A stretch of DNA of 64,000 nucleotides from Dioscorea cayenensis subsp. rotundata (GCF_009730915.1 NC_052475.1:32115016-32179015), one strand, 5' to 3'; shown: positions 1 to 11,842, counted from the first letter of the stretch. Notes: generated by a model not told the origin, from the sequence alone. Program-made: numbers and translations.

Positions 1-2259
1 TGAAGGAGATAATAAGCGAACATCAAGAACTATCATGATTCAGGTGGTTCAATGTCTTTCTTTATTGCGTTCTTAACTATGGAAGCTGGGTTTACAAATG
101 GTTCTCTTTCTAATGCTAGAACTCCAGGACTCCTGGCACACTTGTACATGGAGGCCATCAATCTGGTCATGGTGGTGTTACAATAGCAAGAGTTACAGCT
201 GGAATTGAATATAGTCGACCTTTTAGGCCAAAGTGGACTGGAACAACTGGGATTATTTATCAGGTACTATTTTTTACCTTTTCTTCCTCCCTATCTTACT
301 AGGGATATGATAATCTACACTGCTTGTTGCTTTCTAGGATGGTTTGTTTACATGACAGACCAAACCTCTTGTTTTTTAAAAGTGAAATTCTCACCTGTTT
401 TCTATTTGTTGCTGGTGCTACACTTGTTCCATGTCTCATCATAGAATAAGACCATGCTACAATACATTGCATTTGTTGCATCAGCTTCTTCTGATCTGCC
501 ATTAGGAAGGGCTGATAGCATATCATGTCTTTAGCTTTTGTGGAGGGCATATTTCACTCTTATGCTTTCTGTTCTCTGCTATTAGCAAGTGTATTTTTTC
601 CATTAGCATGCTGGTGCTCGTGATGATAAAGGTGATCCCATCATAAGAGATGTCTACAACAGCCCATTAACTGCAAGGTATGTACTTGTTTTATTTATTT
701 TGTGTTGTGTGTGTCTGTTATTTATTTTCTGTGTTGTATGTGCCTTGTGCTTATCATTATAACTTTTGTTGCAATCAATTTTGAGAATGGAGTCAATAGA
801 GTTGCTGTGTTCTCTAATTGTGCTTTCTTGTAATCTCTGACGTTGGTCTTTGTTGAATTCAACTTGTGGATGACTGTATTTCAGCGGCAACAGTTCAGAT
901 GACATGCTATTAGCAAAACTGGAAACTGTCTATAATGGTTCCAGTGACCATGGCTCCTCAATTGTCAGTTTTTCCATCCTTCTTTTTCATCACCAATTAC
1001 TTTCCTTTTGTCTTACTATGGGTTTTTAATAATGCTTGCAGTTTGTGTTTAATATGGAGCAAGGACTTCCCATTCTCCCTGAGTGGCTATATTTCAACCG
1101 TGTGAGTGCTCGTGCAAGGCAAGGTGTGGAAATTGGTCCAGCTCAGTTTCTCTTGAGGTGTCATATCCTAGCCTTTGTAAAAATAATTTTTTTTGGATGT
1201 ATTTGCTTGGCAACTTGTGTGGAATAATGATTGATGAATGTGAAGCATTGCCTAAAATCATGACTCTATCATCAAACAAATGGAGTAAAATAAACAATTG
1301 AAATATGTTGGCTATGTTCTATGACAAAAAACAATAGGTATTAGATCACATCTTACTGCTGAATTTTACTTTGGGTTTTGACTTGTTAATTTATGGTTTT
1401 GAAGCCGTTCTTCACAAGTTTTAGCCTCATTTAAACTTTCCATAGCATTGATCTTTTTGTCTGAAATGTTTGCACGGGTTCAGTGACTGTTTTTAATTGT
1501 TGTAGCTTATCCGGGGGCCATGTAGTGGGAAATTTCTCTCCTCATGAGGCATTTGCTATCGGAGGCACCAATAGTGTTAGAGGGTATGAAGAAGGTGCAG
1601 TTGGTTCTGGTCGTTCATATGCTGTTGGCAGTGGTGAAGTTTCATTCCCTTTGGTAAGCTGGTTGTCTCGGTCTTGATCTCACTGAAACATGCATTAAGT
1701 TTAGGTTTTCTCATATGAATTGTGCTTTCCTTTTGTAGTATGGACCTCTAGAGGGTGTTCTATTTGCCGATTATGGAAGTGATCTTGGTTCAGGTGGCAC
1801 AGTACCTGGTAAGCCCTCCATAATTTTGTTCAAATCCATGCTACTTTATCTAGATCTACATCATTGAACAAATATATGTTGCTCTACGAAGTTGTTCCCT
1901 TGTGCTTTCAGAATGAATTATTTTTGGATAAATAAGTGATTAGAAAATGGGACTTGCCTTGTAATAATATAAACACCTATCGGCATTAACTAAGTCACCT
2001 CAAATACGAGAGTGTCAATAAAAGCTCGAAAACTATATGAAACAAGTATTTCAAGTGAGATAAATAACCTGGCCATATAAATTGTTTGTGGTTTACTTGA
2101 TCAGGTGATCCTGCCGGAGCCAGGGGAAAACCAGGGAGTGGTTATGGATATGGGTTGGGAATTCGAGTAGGTTCTCCACTGGGGCCTCTTCGGCTTGAAT
2201 ATGCACTCAATGACAGGCATGCAAGGAGGTTTCATTTTGGAGTTGGCTATCGGAACTGA
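1..2259 (+). CDS. OEP80: OEP80/TOC75-V, chloroplast outer-envelope Omp85 protein, C-terminal part (5' truncated by window)
   Basis: Chloroplast outer-envelope beta-barrel protein of the Omp85 superfamily, involved in inserting or assembling barrel proteins of the plastid outer membrane. Eight exons join in frame: 1-43 (first full codon at 2), 120-263, 607-677, 885-963, 1042-1157, 1506-1653, 1739-1808 and 2105-2259, with GT-AG introns and every phase closing. They encode the last 274 residues. Diagnostic pieces are [19 protein letters not shown], which carries the VRGY signature of barrel loop 6, then a GDPAGAR segment and [17 protein letters not shown], ending HFGVGYRN with a terminal beta-strand. 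That ending is typical of OEP80. The POTRA domains lie upstream of the window. The unusually close match to the family makes the assignment firm; TOC75-III is less likely because the C-terminal sequence follows OEP80. The 3' UTR probably runs to about 2700. Confidence 0.93.
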
Positions 2260-3433
2260 TTTTCCATCTCTCTTCTACTAACTTCATCCTTCATAGCAGC
2301 AGCTCAAGTAAGAGTTTCTGTTTCCTTCTCCCTTGCATTGCTAGTTTAGGAAGTCTTATCATTATGTTTCACAATAAATTTTGGTGCCATTTTGTTCAAA
2401 TTTTTTTTCCCTTCATTTGTTGTTGGATCAACAAATTCAATCTACAGGCAGTGTCTTGTAAAGCTCTGGCATAGATGTCATTTTGTCCCTGCATATCCTG
2501 CGCTTATCTTTATAATCTATTTGGACATTTTGTATTGTATGTTTAATATGGCTCCATTTTTATTTTTTATTTTTCTACTTAATAGTAGACACCTTACAAA
2601 AGATAGTGAACTGCTGAAGACAATTATTAACACGTACAATTTTTGTAGAATTTTTTGAAAATTGCATTTATATATATCTTCTGATAATTTGCTAAATTTT
2701 TTAAATGTATAAAAGCTTGAGTCTAGATCATTCCAATCTTAATGAGTAACGCAGACCTAGTACATAGTAGGTGACAATTAAATAAATTGATCAGGATTTC
2801 TTTTACAATGGCAATGCATTTTCCTGGTTTGGTTACCTTGAACTATGATTAGGACTGCAATTGGATTCAGTGAAACGGAGAACAAATCACTATGTTTATT
2901 CAAATATGAGCAGACTTCATGATAAACATATGCTGAAACAACCTTTTTAACTCTTGCAATGAACACCATTTTGTGTTTTAATTTAAAAAAACATGCAATA
3001 AGCGAGCTATTTGTACTATGTCTGACTAACATTAATGTTGTGTATTAATTTTTTTAAAAAATCCTTAAAAAACATGAGGTTGAATATTTAAAACAAATAA
3101 ACAAATATAAAAACGTACATAAATTCTCTCGCCTCCATCACTGCACGGTATGATAGAATGAATGAATGAATAGTAGCTTTATTATTTGTCTCTATCTCAA
3201 TAAAAACACAGGCTGAGAGAGCATGAGCAACAAACATGGGTCTGGAATGATAATGATGGATGCTCTCTATCTAATCTTATCTATCTATCTTTACGCTCTC
3301 CACCTAAGTCTACTATTCTGATGAACTGGGATAGAAGATGATGATGATGGCTTTCCACACTGTGGATGTACTTTTTTTATTTATATACCTAGAACCCTTG
3401 CTGGTGTGTCAGTTGAGTTTGGGGACAAAAAGG

Positions 3434-3541
3434 CCCTCAATGCCCCTACAAACTGAATGCTTCTCTAGGTAGTCAGTCCTCTGCAACACAAGTATTTGTG
3501 TATAACTGTTGGCATTCAATGCCGTGTAGGGCATGAGAGGG
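3434..3541 (+). other. Imperfect hairpin, possible small-RNA precursor (unproven)
   Basis: The arm at 3434-3460 (CCCTCAATGCCCCTACA, then TGAATGC) pairs with 3511-3541 (GGCATTCAATGCCGTGTAGG, then GCATGAGAGG) across a loop of about 50 bases. The stem is roughly 25 bp with small bulges. A TATA-like stretch (TTTATATACC) lies about 50 bases upstream at about 3378-3390. The arms match no conserved plant miRNA that I recognise. A decayed MITE or chance pairing is an alternative. Confidence 0.25.
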
Positions 3542-3869
3542 AAGAATAGGACTCTGGCTGCCCTACCTACACAGCCACAGAGTTTTGAGAGAGATGGAGA
3601 TCTTGAAGCCTTGTTCAAGAGTATATATATGTAGATAGATATATCTATCTATATATATATATATATCTATATATATAGCTTTGGGCTGCTTTGCTTGGCC
3701 CACTTATCTTTCCCTTCATGGGTTTTTGGACTCTTTTGCAAGATAAGAGGAAGGCGTGGGGGTCCTCATTCTGCTGAAAGGTCCTTATTATGTGTGTCAG
3801 AGTGGTTCATATAAAGCTTTTGTCTGGTATATTCACCATGAATTGTTGTTTTTGGGTTGGATCTTGTCA

Positions 3870-3871
<2 letters not shown>

Positions 3872-3915
<44 letters not shown>
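3872..3915. repeat. ATT trinucleotide microsatellite
   Basis: An uninterrupted run of about 14 ATT units followed by AT-rich DNA. Confidence 0.95.
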
Positions 3916-4101
3916 TAATACAATTTTATGAGTAAATCAGGAGCTTCTCATCCTTGCAAATATTATAAAATTTGGATTAAAATTAAACTCTAATTTGATC
4001 GGTGAGGGTGTTCGGTATATATATGGCAGCTGATTTTGGAAAGTGGGGTTGTGTTATTCATTTTTACTCAAAAGGGTTAAATCTAAAATAAGAGAAATTA
4101 A

Positions 4102-4412
4102 TACACCCTCCATTCTTTTTTATATGTTATAAACTTATATTTTTTTTATTTGTCATTTTCTAATTCATGGTTTTTTTTTATTTGTCATTTTCTAATATAA
4201 AAAAATATTTATTATTTTTATTCCAAAATTATCTTGACATTCTATTCAATTTTTTTTTTTTGGAATTAAATATGAGAGAAATGTGAACATATAAATTAGA
4301 TATAATTTTGAAAATATAACAAACTTTTTATAAAAAGTTTGTGAAATAATTAAATTTATTAGTATGTGAGATTCTATTAATAACGACAGATAAAAATGAA
4401 CGGAAAGGAGTA
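4102..4412. mobile_element. Stowaway-like (Tc1/mariner) MITE, copy 1
   Basis: The left end TACACCCTCCATTCTTTTTT and the reverse complement of the right end (TACTCCTTTCCGTTCATTTT) are recognisable Stowaway-type inverted termini, CTCCNTCCGTTC-like, flanked by TA. The 311-bp AT-rich element has no coding capacity. Its interior, for example CCAAAATTATCTTGACATTC and GAGAGAAATGTGAACATATA, reappears in inverted orientation in the element at 22390-22631. The two are therefore members of one family. Confidence 0.8.
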
Positions 4413-4950
4413 TTTAATAAGTGTCAGTTTTCATGTCTTGTTGAAAAGATGGCTTTGAACACCTATATACTTTCTTGATGCGTCCTTAATCATATTTTAT
4501 AAAAAAATTGATAGAATAGTATCAATTTATTAAGAATAAGTTCCTTCATTATTTTATAAAAGAGCGACAGTAATAATATATTAGGCCCGATTATTTGTGG
4601 TCAGATACATAAATTTTTCTTTCTATGTGGGTGTATTTAAAATTAAAAGATTTAACTTTGCCATTGTCAATCACAAACCCGGATGAAAAAAGAGGACGGC
4701 CATTATTATGTTATACAATTGACAACCAACGGTTTTTTTATTTTTTTGACAAAATGGACAAGTCATGTGTCTTGGCGTTCGCACTATCAAGAATTGATCG
4801 TGCAACGTATGTGCCACTCACCTGGCAAGTGTGGGAATTGGGCTGCAAGTCCATTTGTAGAGCCGAGGTCCCTTTTTGACACTCACTGTGTTTGGCGTGT
4901 TTTGAACTAATTAGGGCAATAAAAGTTCCTATAAAACACTTACACAATAA

Positions 4951-5741
4951 GGGCCGTGTGGATTGTGGAATGAGGATGAGAACAGAGTGAATGGGGAAAA
5001 GAGGAATAGAATTGAAATAAAAGGAATGAGAATAATGCTTTTTGGTTTGAGAGAATAAGCATGGAGAAAAAAAAAAAGTAAAATACTAGGATATAGTAAA
5101 ATTACATCAATATTATATTAAATAATGAATTATGTTTAATGATAAATATTTAACGTGATTTATTATTAATTATTTATAATATAAACACATATTTTAATAT
5201 ATTATAATTATATAATTAATCTTAATAATTTATTTAATTATTATATATTTATTAAATTAGTTAATGCCATGAAATACGTTTAATTAAGTTAATTTCATTT
5301 ATTGATTTTAATTTTAATTTTCCAAAATAATTTAATTGAATTATTTAATACTTAAAGTTAAATATGTAAATATGTGATTATATTATTTAAATTATTAATA
5401 AACATTTAAATTTAATATTTCATTTCTGTTATTTATATTAATTTTAATTATTGTACTTAATTATTTACATCAATTCCAAGTTAAATATGTAGATATATAA
5501 TTATATTATTAATTGAATTATTTAATAATTAAAGAGAGGTTTTATATACCGTAGGTATAGTAGTAATTTTATGGCCCATGAATACTTCTCCTTATATTTT
5601 TGGATGAAATATGATGCTTTTTCAAAGAACAATCTTTTTTTCCATGCATGGAGATAATCCATGCCTTTCCTGGTTACCGAACAAGGGCTTGGAAATAAAA
5701 TTCTTATTTCCAAGCTCTCAATCAGTGATCCAAACGCCCCC
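4951..5741. mobile_element. Tourist/Harbinger-like non-autonomous element
   Basis: The left terminus GGGCCGTGTGGATTGTGGAA and the inverted right terminus GGGGGCGTTTGGATCACTGA are degenerate inverted repeats. Both flanks carry the trinucleotide TAA (4948-4950 and 5742-5744), the target size used by PIF/Harbinger elements. The 791-bp body is almost pure A+T (AATTA-rich) with no coding potential. The layout resembles the elements at 59073-62840. Confidence 0.6.
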
Positions 5742-5778
5742 TAAGAATAATACCACTAAACCAACAACCGTTTAATGA

Positions 5779-6213
5779 TTAAATTTTCTGGAAATTAACA
5801 AAAAGTCTCTTCAAAGTTCAGGATATTCACAAAAAAACCCCATGACTTTGAGTATTCCCAAAAGATCCTTTCTTTTTCTGACAAGTTATTTTTCAGACCT
5901 TTCTGACATAAAGGTGATTGATATTGACATAAAGGTCACAGATATTAACTGGGCCGACTCTCAGTTTTTAAGCGAAAATACCAAATTTTAAGCGAAAACC
6001 CATAATTTTAAACGGAAAAGTCAAGCGGGAAGTACATTTTGTAAAATAAAATAAACTAACGAGTCCAAAGTGCATTAATTGAAAAGTACACTGTCAGGAT
6101 TGAAAAATAAGTTGTCAAAAAAAGGAGGGACTATCTGGCAAATTCAAATGTCAGAGGGTCTGGGATGTTTTGAAACTTTTAGGAACTAAAAAAATAATTT
6201 TCCCTTAAATTTT
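5779..6213. mobile_element. Short non-autonomous MULE with 9-bp target duplication, same family as 39095-42783
   Basis: The element proper is about 5788-6204. The 9-base sequence TTAAATTTT occurs immediately outside both ends (5779-5787 and 6205-6213), a Mutator-type duplication. The reverse complement of its right end reads GGGAAAATTATTTTTTTAGT, then CAGACCCTCTGACATTTG and AGTCCCTC. This matches the left end of the 3.7-kb MULE (GGGAAAATTATTTAAAAGTC, CAGACCCTCTGACATTTG, AGTCCCTC). The left end is more decayed. There is no coding capacity, so it would need transposase supplied from elsewhere. Confidence 0.78.
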
Positions 6214-6683
6214 TGTTAGAACTCAAAAAAATTGTTTTATCAAAATGATTCCACATGATAGATGGTTTTTTAAGATCCAACTTAATTTTGATGAAGTTGT
6301 AAACATAAAAAAAAAGAAAAAGAAAAGAAAAAGAAAAAAAGAGAAAAAAAAAGAAATGGAATGAGCCACCTATTCATTCAGCATTTCATATAGATTTCAA
6401 TGCTGAGAATCCATGGCTATAATTACTATAAGATATGCTTATAAGTACATTATCATATGGAACACTAAAGTGAAAGGGTTCGGTAAATGGATAAATAATT
6501 AATGACACAATTATTCTATTCAATTCTATGTGAAATGACCATCCTAGCTATATTTATTCTTTATTTATTTATTTTCAAAGCATGTTTCCACTAAATCAGA
6601 GTTACTTCATAATTATTGAATAAAATCAAGTATAACCAAAAAAATAAAACCATTTGCTTTGCCTACTATTCCTCAAGGGAAGC
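6214..6683. other. Intergenic spacer, no gene seen
   Basis: AT-rich sequence with a purine-only A/G tract at about 6308-6358 and nothing else recognisable. Confidence 0.6.
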
Positions 6684-8574
6684 ACTTAATTAAGTTTTTT
6701 TTTGCAAGAGGAGCTACAAGTAGCTAAAAACAAAAAAGAAAAACAGAAAAGCACATCAGAAGTTACAAGGAGAAGTTTGATGAAAAACAAAGATCATCGA
6801 GCCAGCGCGGACGATCGCGGCCCTTGGGCAAAGAGGGATAAATGAGGATTTAGGCTGCCGAATTGGGCAAGGATGTCAGTAATACAGTTGAAGTCGCGAT
6901 GGATGTGCTTCCAAGAAAAATCAGGCCACTTGCATGAGATACTTTTGATAGAAAGAACAATATCAGAGGATCGCCATGCAGTTACATTGTTGAAATCATT
7001 AATCAGATCGATCGCGCATCTGGAATCAGAGAAGAGCTTGCTGGGAGACCAGGCATTCAAGCGACATTGCTCTAAGGCAAGTAGGATGGCATGGAGCTCG
7101 ACGTCAAGAGAGTAAGCGCAAGTATCACCAGCAGCTCCTGCAAGCAGAATGGCATTACAATTAGTAGTGATGAAAAATCCAAAGCCAGCCTTACCTAACA
7201 GAGGATCCCACGCCGCATCCGAGTACACCACGATTGATAAGTGGGGAGATTGTAGACTCAAAGAAGTGTTCCTGTAGAAAAGACCATGCACAGAAAAATA
7301 AGCTTGGATACCTGTCCAAGCTATGGCAGGGATCTGATTGAAATTAGGCGGGGTTTGACGAAAGCTTTTATGGCATCTTGAAGTCCAAATGTGCCAGGTA
7401 ACCGAGGCAATAAGGGCCTTGGCGAAATCACAACTAAAAGCACAGATGAATTTGCAAGTAAGCCAAGTGCCATTGCTGAGATGGGTGTGGAAAGAACGAT
7501 CCAAGCCCAACCAATTGAAAGTGATATCCCAACAAATTTTCGCATAGCGACAATGCCAGAGAAGGTGCTCAGCCGACTCAAGAAAGAGGCCACAAAAATG
7601 GCAAAATGTAGCAGGCCCGATGTTAATATTATAGAGATAATTGCCGGTTGGGAGCTTACCATGAGCCAATTTCCAAACAAAAGTCTTAGTGCGAGGATGG
7701 ACTTTGAGTTTCCAAATGAAACTCCAACCATTCCAAACATCAAAATTAAGATTTTCCGAGTTAAGATGATCATAAATAGTAGCCATAGTAGAGGCCAAGG
7801 AGGTGATGGGGCGCCAAACCCATTCACTCTTGGCCTCAATATCGAAAACAATATTATTAAATACGACATGACTCAAGTCGTCCCCAAACAGGGCAGAACA
7901 CACACGAATATTGAGATCACCGTTAAGCACAAAGGAGTTAATAGAGATGTCGTCAATTAGGTTCATACTTATAAAAGTTGGCTTATGGCTCAGGGGAAGA
8001 TCAAGAAGCCAAGGATCCTCCCAAACATTGGAAAGGGTGGGATTACAAACAGCCATATGAAGATTGGGCCTGATAATTTTCACAGTTTTAATGATGTCTT
8101 TATGAAAATAGGAAGTATTAGTATGAAAAACATCACCCAAATATTCCAATTGTCATACTTGTGGAGAAAAATAGAGACCCAATGTTTGTCCTCCTTGTTA
8201 ATAATCGAAAACACATGTTTGGCAAGAAAAGCAATCCTGACATTTCTAAAGTTGCGGAGGCCAAGACCCCCTCAAGTTTAGATAGAGTAACTGTTCGCCA
8301 ACCAATAGAATAGAAACCAGCATCCCTGCCATGCCTACCCCAAAGGAAATTGCGCGCAAGCTTAGAGATGGAGTCCAAGACAGAGTCAGGGAGATAGAAG
8401 TTGGGCATAAAGTACACTGGAAGAGAGAAGAGATAGGAGTTAAGAAGAACAACTCTATCAGCTTGGGAAATAAGTGAGTGCTTCCATGCCCCAATTGAGG
8501 AGGCAATTTTATTAATCCGAGAATTAAAGTGGTTAGTTGGAATACGGGAGGGAGAGGAAGGACTTAATTAAGTT
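6684..8574 (-). mobile_element. 5'-truncated LINE (non-LTR retrotransposon) with target-site duplications
   Basis: The insertion is bounded by direct copies of ACTTAATTAAGTT (6684-6696 and 8562-8574). Just inside the left copy is a T run (6695-6703), the poly(A) tail of an element lying on the minus strand. The element keeps only its 3' 1.87 kb, the usual result of incomplete target-primed reverse transcription. Its coding content is described in the pseudogene entry. The clean duplication shows that the whole event is visible and the truncation happened at insertion. Confidence 0.9.
6794..8561 (-). pseudogene. LINE ORF2 3' remnant: RT C-terminal region, zf-RVT zinc-binding and RNase H domains
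   Basis: Read on the minus strand, the remnant starts inside the post-catalytic part of reverse transcriptase (INKIASSIGAWKHSLISQAD, then LARNFLWG). It continues into a zf-RVT segment (FIWKLKVHPRTKTFVWKLAH, CHFCG, EHLLWHC) and ends with a plant-type RNase H domain: SDAAWD, DVELHAILLALE, FSDSRCAIDLI, and HRDFNCITDILA with the late Asp. A 451-residue frame (8149-6794) is intact, with the four RNase H acidic positions apparently present. Upstream, two frameshifts (near 8275 and between 8110 and 8155) break continuity, and the RT catalytic core is absent. It cannot encode an autonomous element. The frameshifts suggest age, although the long open frame argues for moderate age. Confidence 0.88.
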
Positions 8575-8985
8575 AATGGAAAACGAATCCAAGCACTCTC
8601 CTGATGACATAATAGCTCTAGAAGCTCTCTCTTGCTTTGCACATTGGTTCTTAAAAACACAAAGCACATTTTTTATTTTCAAAGATGTAGACTCCATGTA
8701 ATAAAAGCAAGATAGTAATGAAACAACTAATGCATGCCCACAATGCAAAACTTTCTATATGAAAGTCTCACAAGTAAAAGGTTAACAAAGTCTCTGTAGA
8801 GACATTTCAAAACATTACACACACACACACACACAGAATATATAGCTTAAACATCTATTTATATATATAAAAAAATTAATCAAGATTTTATGATAAATCT
8901 TTTAATAAAAATCCAAAGATTAAAAAAAGAATAAACAAATAGCTAGATAAGCTTGTAACTTGTAAGGCTAACAGAGACTCCCTCA

Positions 8986-9027
<42 letters not shown>

Positions 9028-9139
9028 TATATGTCCTTTGGGTATATCCATGATATAATGTATTTTTATTAACACCAACAAACTCTTTATCCCTCTCTCA
9101 CTCAATGTCTATAATAATCAGTCTCTCCACTCAAGTCTC

Positions 9140-9174
<35 letters not shown>

Positions 9175-9179
9175 CAATC
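8575..9179 (+). promoter_or_regulatory. Presumed promoter/5' leader of the WIP gene with CT and CA microsatellites
   Basis: Gene-free region immediately upstream of the WIP start codon. It has a CT (GA on the other strand) run at 8990-9023 and a CA run at about 9139-9173 that ends 6 bases before the ATG. CT/GA runs in plant promoters and leaders can bind BPC/GAGA-type factors; that role here is inferred. No clear TATA box was identified. Confidence 0.45.
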
Positions 9180-9898
9180 ATGCAACACCCATACACCAAT
9201 ATTTCCTTGAGAAGAGAAAGAGGAGAAGATGATGAAGAAGAAGAAGCTCACTTGAATAAGCACCACCCCTTCTCCTCAGCAGCAACCTTAACTTACCATT
9301 TTTACACCATCCCACCACCACCCTCCCCTCCCCTCAGAGAAGCCCTTCCCCTCCTTACTCTCAGTCCCACAAGACCCTCATCTAGATTTCAAACTACATC
9401 TTTACATCCTAACATTAATGGACAACAAGATTATTATGAAGAAGGAGAAGATGATGATGATGATGATGATGAAGATGATGACCAACACCAACACAGACGA
9501 CGACGACGACAACAACAACAACAACAAGAAGATGAAGATGAAGAAGCAGTCACTGTTGCTCTCCACATAGGCCTTCCAAGTCTTAGCAGGACTGCAAGTG
9601 ATCTCATATCTAGACTCAACTCTTCCTCCTCCACAACTACTACTCCTACTCTCTCAATGACCGAAGACCCTAAACAAGGTCCTCCTCATCCTCATCCTCC
9701 TCCTCCTCCTCCACCTCTCATAGGAGGAAGGCTGCACAAAGGTCAATACTGGATACCAACACCTTCTCAGATCCTCATTGGTCCCACCCAGTTCTCTTGC
9801 CCAGTTTGCTGCAAGACCTTCAACAGATACAACAACATGCAGGTCAGTCACTCACTAACTCACTCATGCATGTGTTCATCTTAATTCCTACAGCTCTC

Positions 9899-9933
<35 letters not shown>

Positions 9934-10757
9934 TCTTTTGTCCGGTCTCAGTTCTAGTGCACTACTACTACTACAAATATATATATAATACTACTCCCTC
10001 TCATCACTGTTCTTTATCAGCACTTTCCTGTTCTTCTCTTCACACACTCTTCACACAGAACAAGTACCATTACTTCCTTGTAACAGTGAATCTCCAAGTT
10101 AGATTTCATGTGATTCTTGGTTTCACTGACAAGATCTAGGCCTGCAGCCACATCACTCACACATCTTAATTTACGAAACTAATTAGTATATATGATCCGA
10201 AAAAGGATTTCCATCTTAATTTCTTCAATGCTACATCCTTTTTCTCCTCCTCCATCTTCTCTTTATCAAACCTTAATATTGTTTATGCATATATTATATA
10301 TACATAACTGAAGTCATGTTTGATGAACCCGTAGATGCACATGTGGGGACATGGATCACAATATAGAAAAGGTCCAGAGTCACTAAGAGGAACTCAACCA
10401 ACAGCAATGCTAAGGTTACCATGTTACTGCTGTGCTCCTGGTTGTCGGAACAACATAGACCACCCAAGATCAAAACCATTGAAGGATTTCAGAACACTTC
10501 AAACACATTACAAGAGAAAGCATGGAATCAAGCCTTTCATGTGTCGAAAATGTGGCAAGGCTTTTGCTGTCCGTGGAGACTGGAGAACTCATGAGAAGAA
10601 CTGTGGCAAGCTTTGGTATTGCTCTTGTGGATCAGATTTCAAGCACAAGAGGTCTCTCAAAGATCATATCAAGGCTTTTGGTCATGGTCATGGTGCTTTA
10701 GGTATTGACTGCTTCGATGAGGATGATGAACCTTCGTCCGAGATCGAACAAGATTAA
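9180..10757 (+). CDS. WIP-family C2H2 zinc-finger transcription factor (WIP2/NTT-like)
   Basis: Nuclear transcription factor of the plant WIP subfamily, whose members act in pattern and organ development (transmitting tract, seed coat, root tip). Two exons, 9180-9842 and 10335-10757, with a phase-0 intron (CAG|GTCAGT) give 361 residues. The N-terminal half is low-complexity (acidic DDEEEE and D runs, Q and P runs) but keeps family motifs [10 protein letters not shown] and [11 protein letters not shown]. The WIP domain begins at about residue 186 ([20 protein letters not shown]). Finger 1 uses C207, C210, H223 and H227, split by the intron. The remaining fingers follow ([54 protein letters not shown]). 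An ATG at 9105 is in frame but would translate the CA microsatellite, so 9180 (MQHPYTN) is preferred. Exact WIP number is not assigned. Confidence 0.94.
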
Positions 10758-11284
10758 TTGATACTTTATATCTACCTACCAATCAATTAATTTCAATCCA
10801 TGATCATGACAAAGAAGAAAGAGAAGATGATGATGATGATGGGGATGGATAATTTAGTATCTTGTTGATGAGTTTTATAGTTTGATATGTTCATGATCAT
10901 TTATCCAAATATAGAGCAAAACACAAAGATGTGAAGCCCATCCCTGATGAGTGAATGAATGCTCTATATATGCTTTGTTAATCTTGGAAATGGACTTGTG
11001 GTAATTGGTTTAGTTACCTTTTTCGCAAAGTTTTCATTTCTTTTATATATATATATATATATATGTTTGATCATGTTAATTACAAAATAAAGCTTTGGTA
11101 TTATCAAAGGCTAATCATAAAAATGTGGGTGGATGCATCAGTGTACAAGAGACCGTGCAAAACTAAGAGAAGGGTGTTAAGTAAGCTTTATAACACCTGC
11201 AAGCAAGCATATCAGCTTTTTGTGGATTTGGACAATAGATGTTATATAAAAGAATATTGTTGATAGAAAGAACACATACTATGA

Positions 11285-11690
11285 GATGTTATAATCAAAA
11301 TGATTAGCATCTCTTACAGAGAACGTCCCAAAAATCAACTCAGAGAGAGAGAGAGAGAGAGAGAGTGAGTGTGTGAGATTGTACCAAGATTTGTGCTTAG
11401 ATTTGGTCTTATTGCAATGAAGTGCAGCATATATTGAGAAAGAGAGAGAGAGAGAAAAAGGTACATATGATATAGGATACAGTACTTGTGAAGGCATGTT
11501 AGAAGTTGTGAAGGTGAGATTGCAGTGAAAAGATAGATCTCTGATATAGTTCATTCTCAGAAGCGAGCTGGAGAGAGAAAGAGGAGGATCTGTACCAAGG
11601 GTTGTACTTCGTTTTGTTCACTGTTAATGCAATGAAGTTCACTATAACTCTATAAGCGAGCGAGAGAGAGAGAAGAGAACAGAGAGCAGT
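11285..11690. repeat. Imperfect direct duplication containing GA microsatellites
   Basis: Two segments share the order: GA-rich block, then TGTACCAAG-TTGT-CTT-G-TTTG (11379-11410 and 11592-11620), then TGCAATGAAGT (11414-11424 and 11627-11637), then another GA-rich block. The spacing between copies is about 213 bases. Identity is moderate, and neither copy has coding potential I trust. Confidence 0.55.
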
Positions 11691-11806
11691 CAACAAAAGT
11701 TTTATGAGAAGTCCCTTTCAGGCACAATATTCACCCATGAAAAGAGTAATTGAACTGTGGAGGGATTCAGTACTTTCACATCTTGCTCTTTCCTCTCACG
11801 CTAACC

Positions 11807-11807
<1 letters not shown>

Positions 11808-11842
<35 letters not shown>

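Larger units (their letters stand above)
2260..4101. other. Intergenic region downstream of OEP80, no gene seen
   Basis: The first 400 bases are probably the OEP80 3' UTR and polyadenylation region. The rest has only short, low-complexity open frames with no recognisable family. It contains TATC/TA repeats at about 3625-3680, an ATT repeat, and an imperfect inverted repeat at 3434-3541 that is listed separately. Confidence 0.6.

Noticed and set aside
7391..7960. 189-codon plus-strand open frame
   Set aside because: It is antisense to the LINE zf-RVT/RNase H frame, whose protein family is clearly recognisable on the minus strand.
9105..9179. In-frame upstream ATG of the WIP gene
   Set aside because: It would add a poly-Thr/His stretch encoded by the CA microsatellite; the ATG at 9180 gives a family-like N-terminus.
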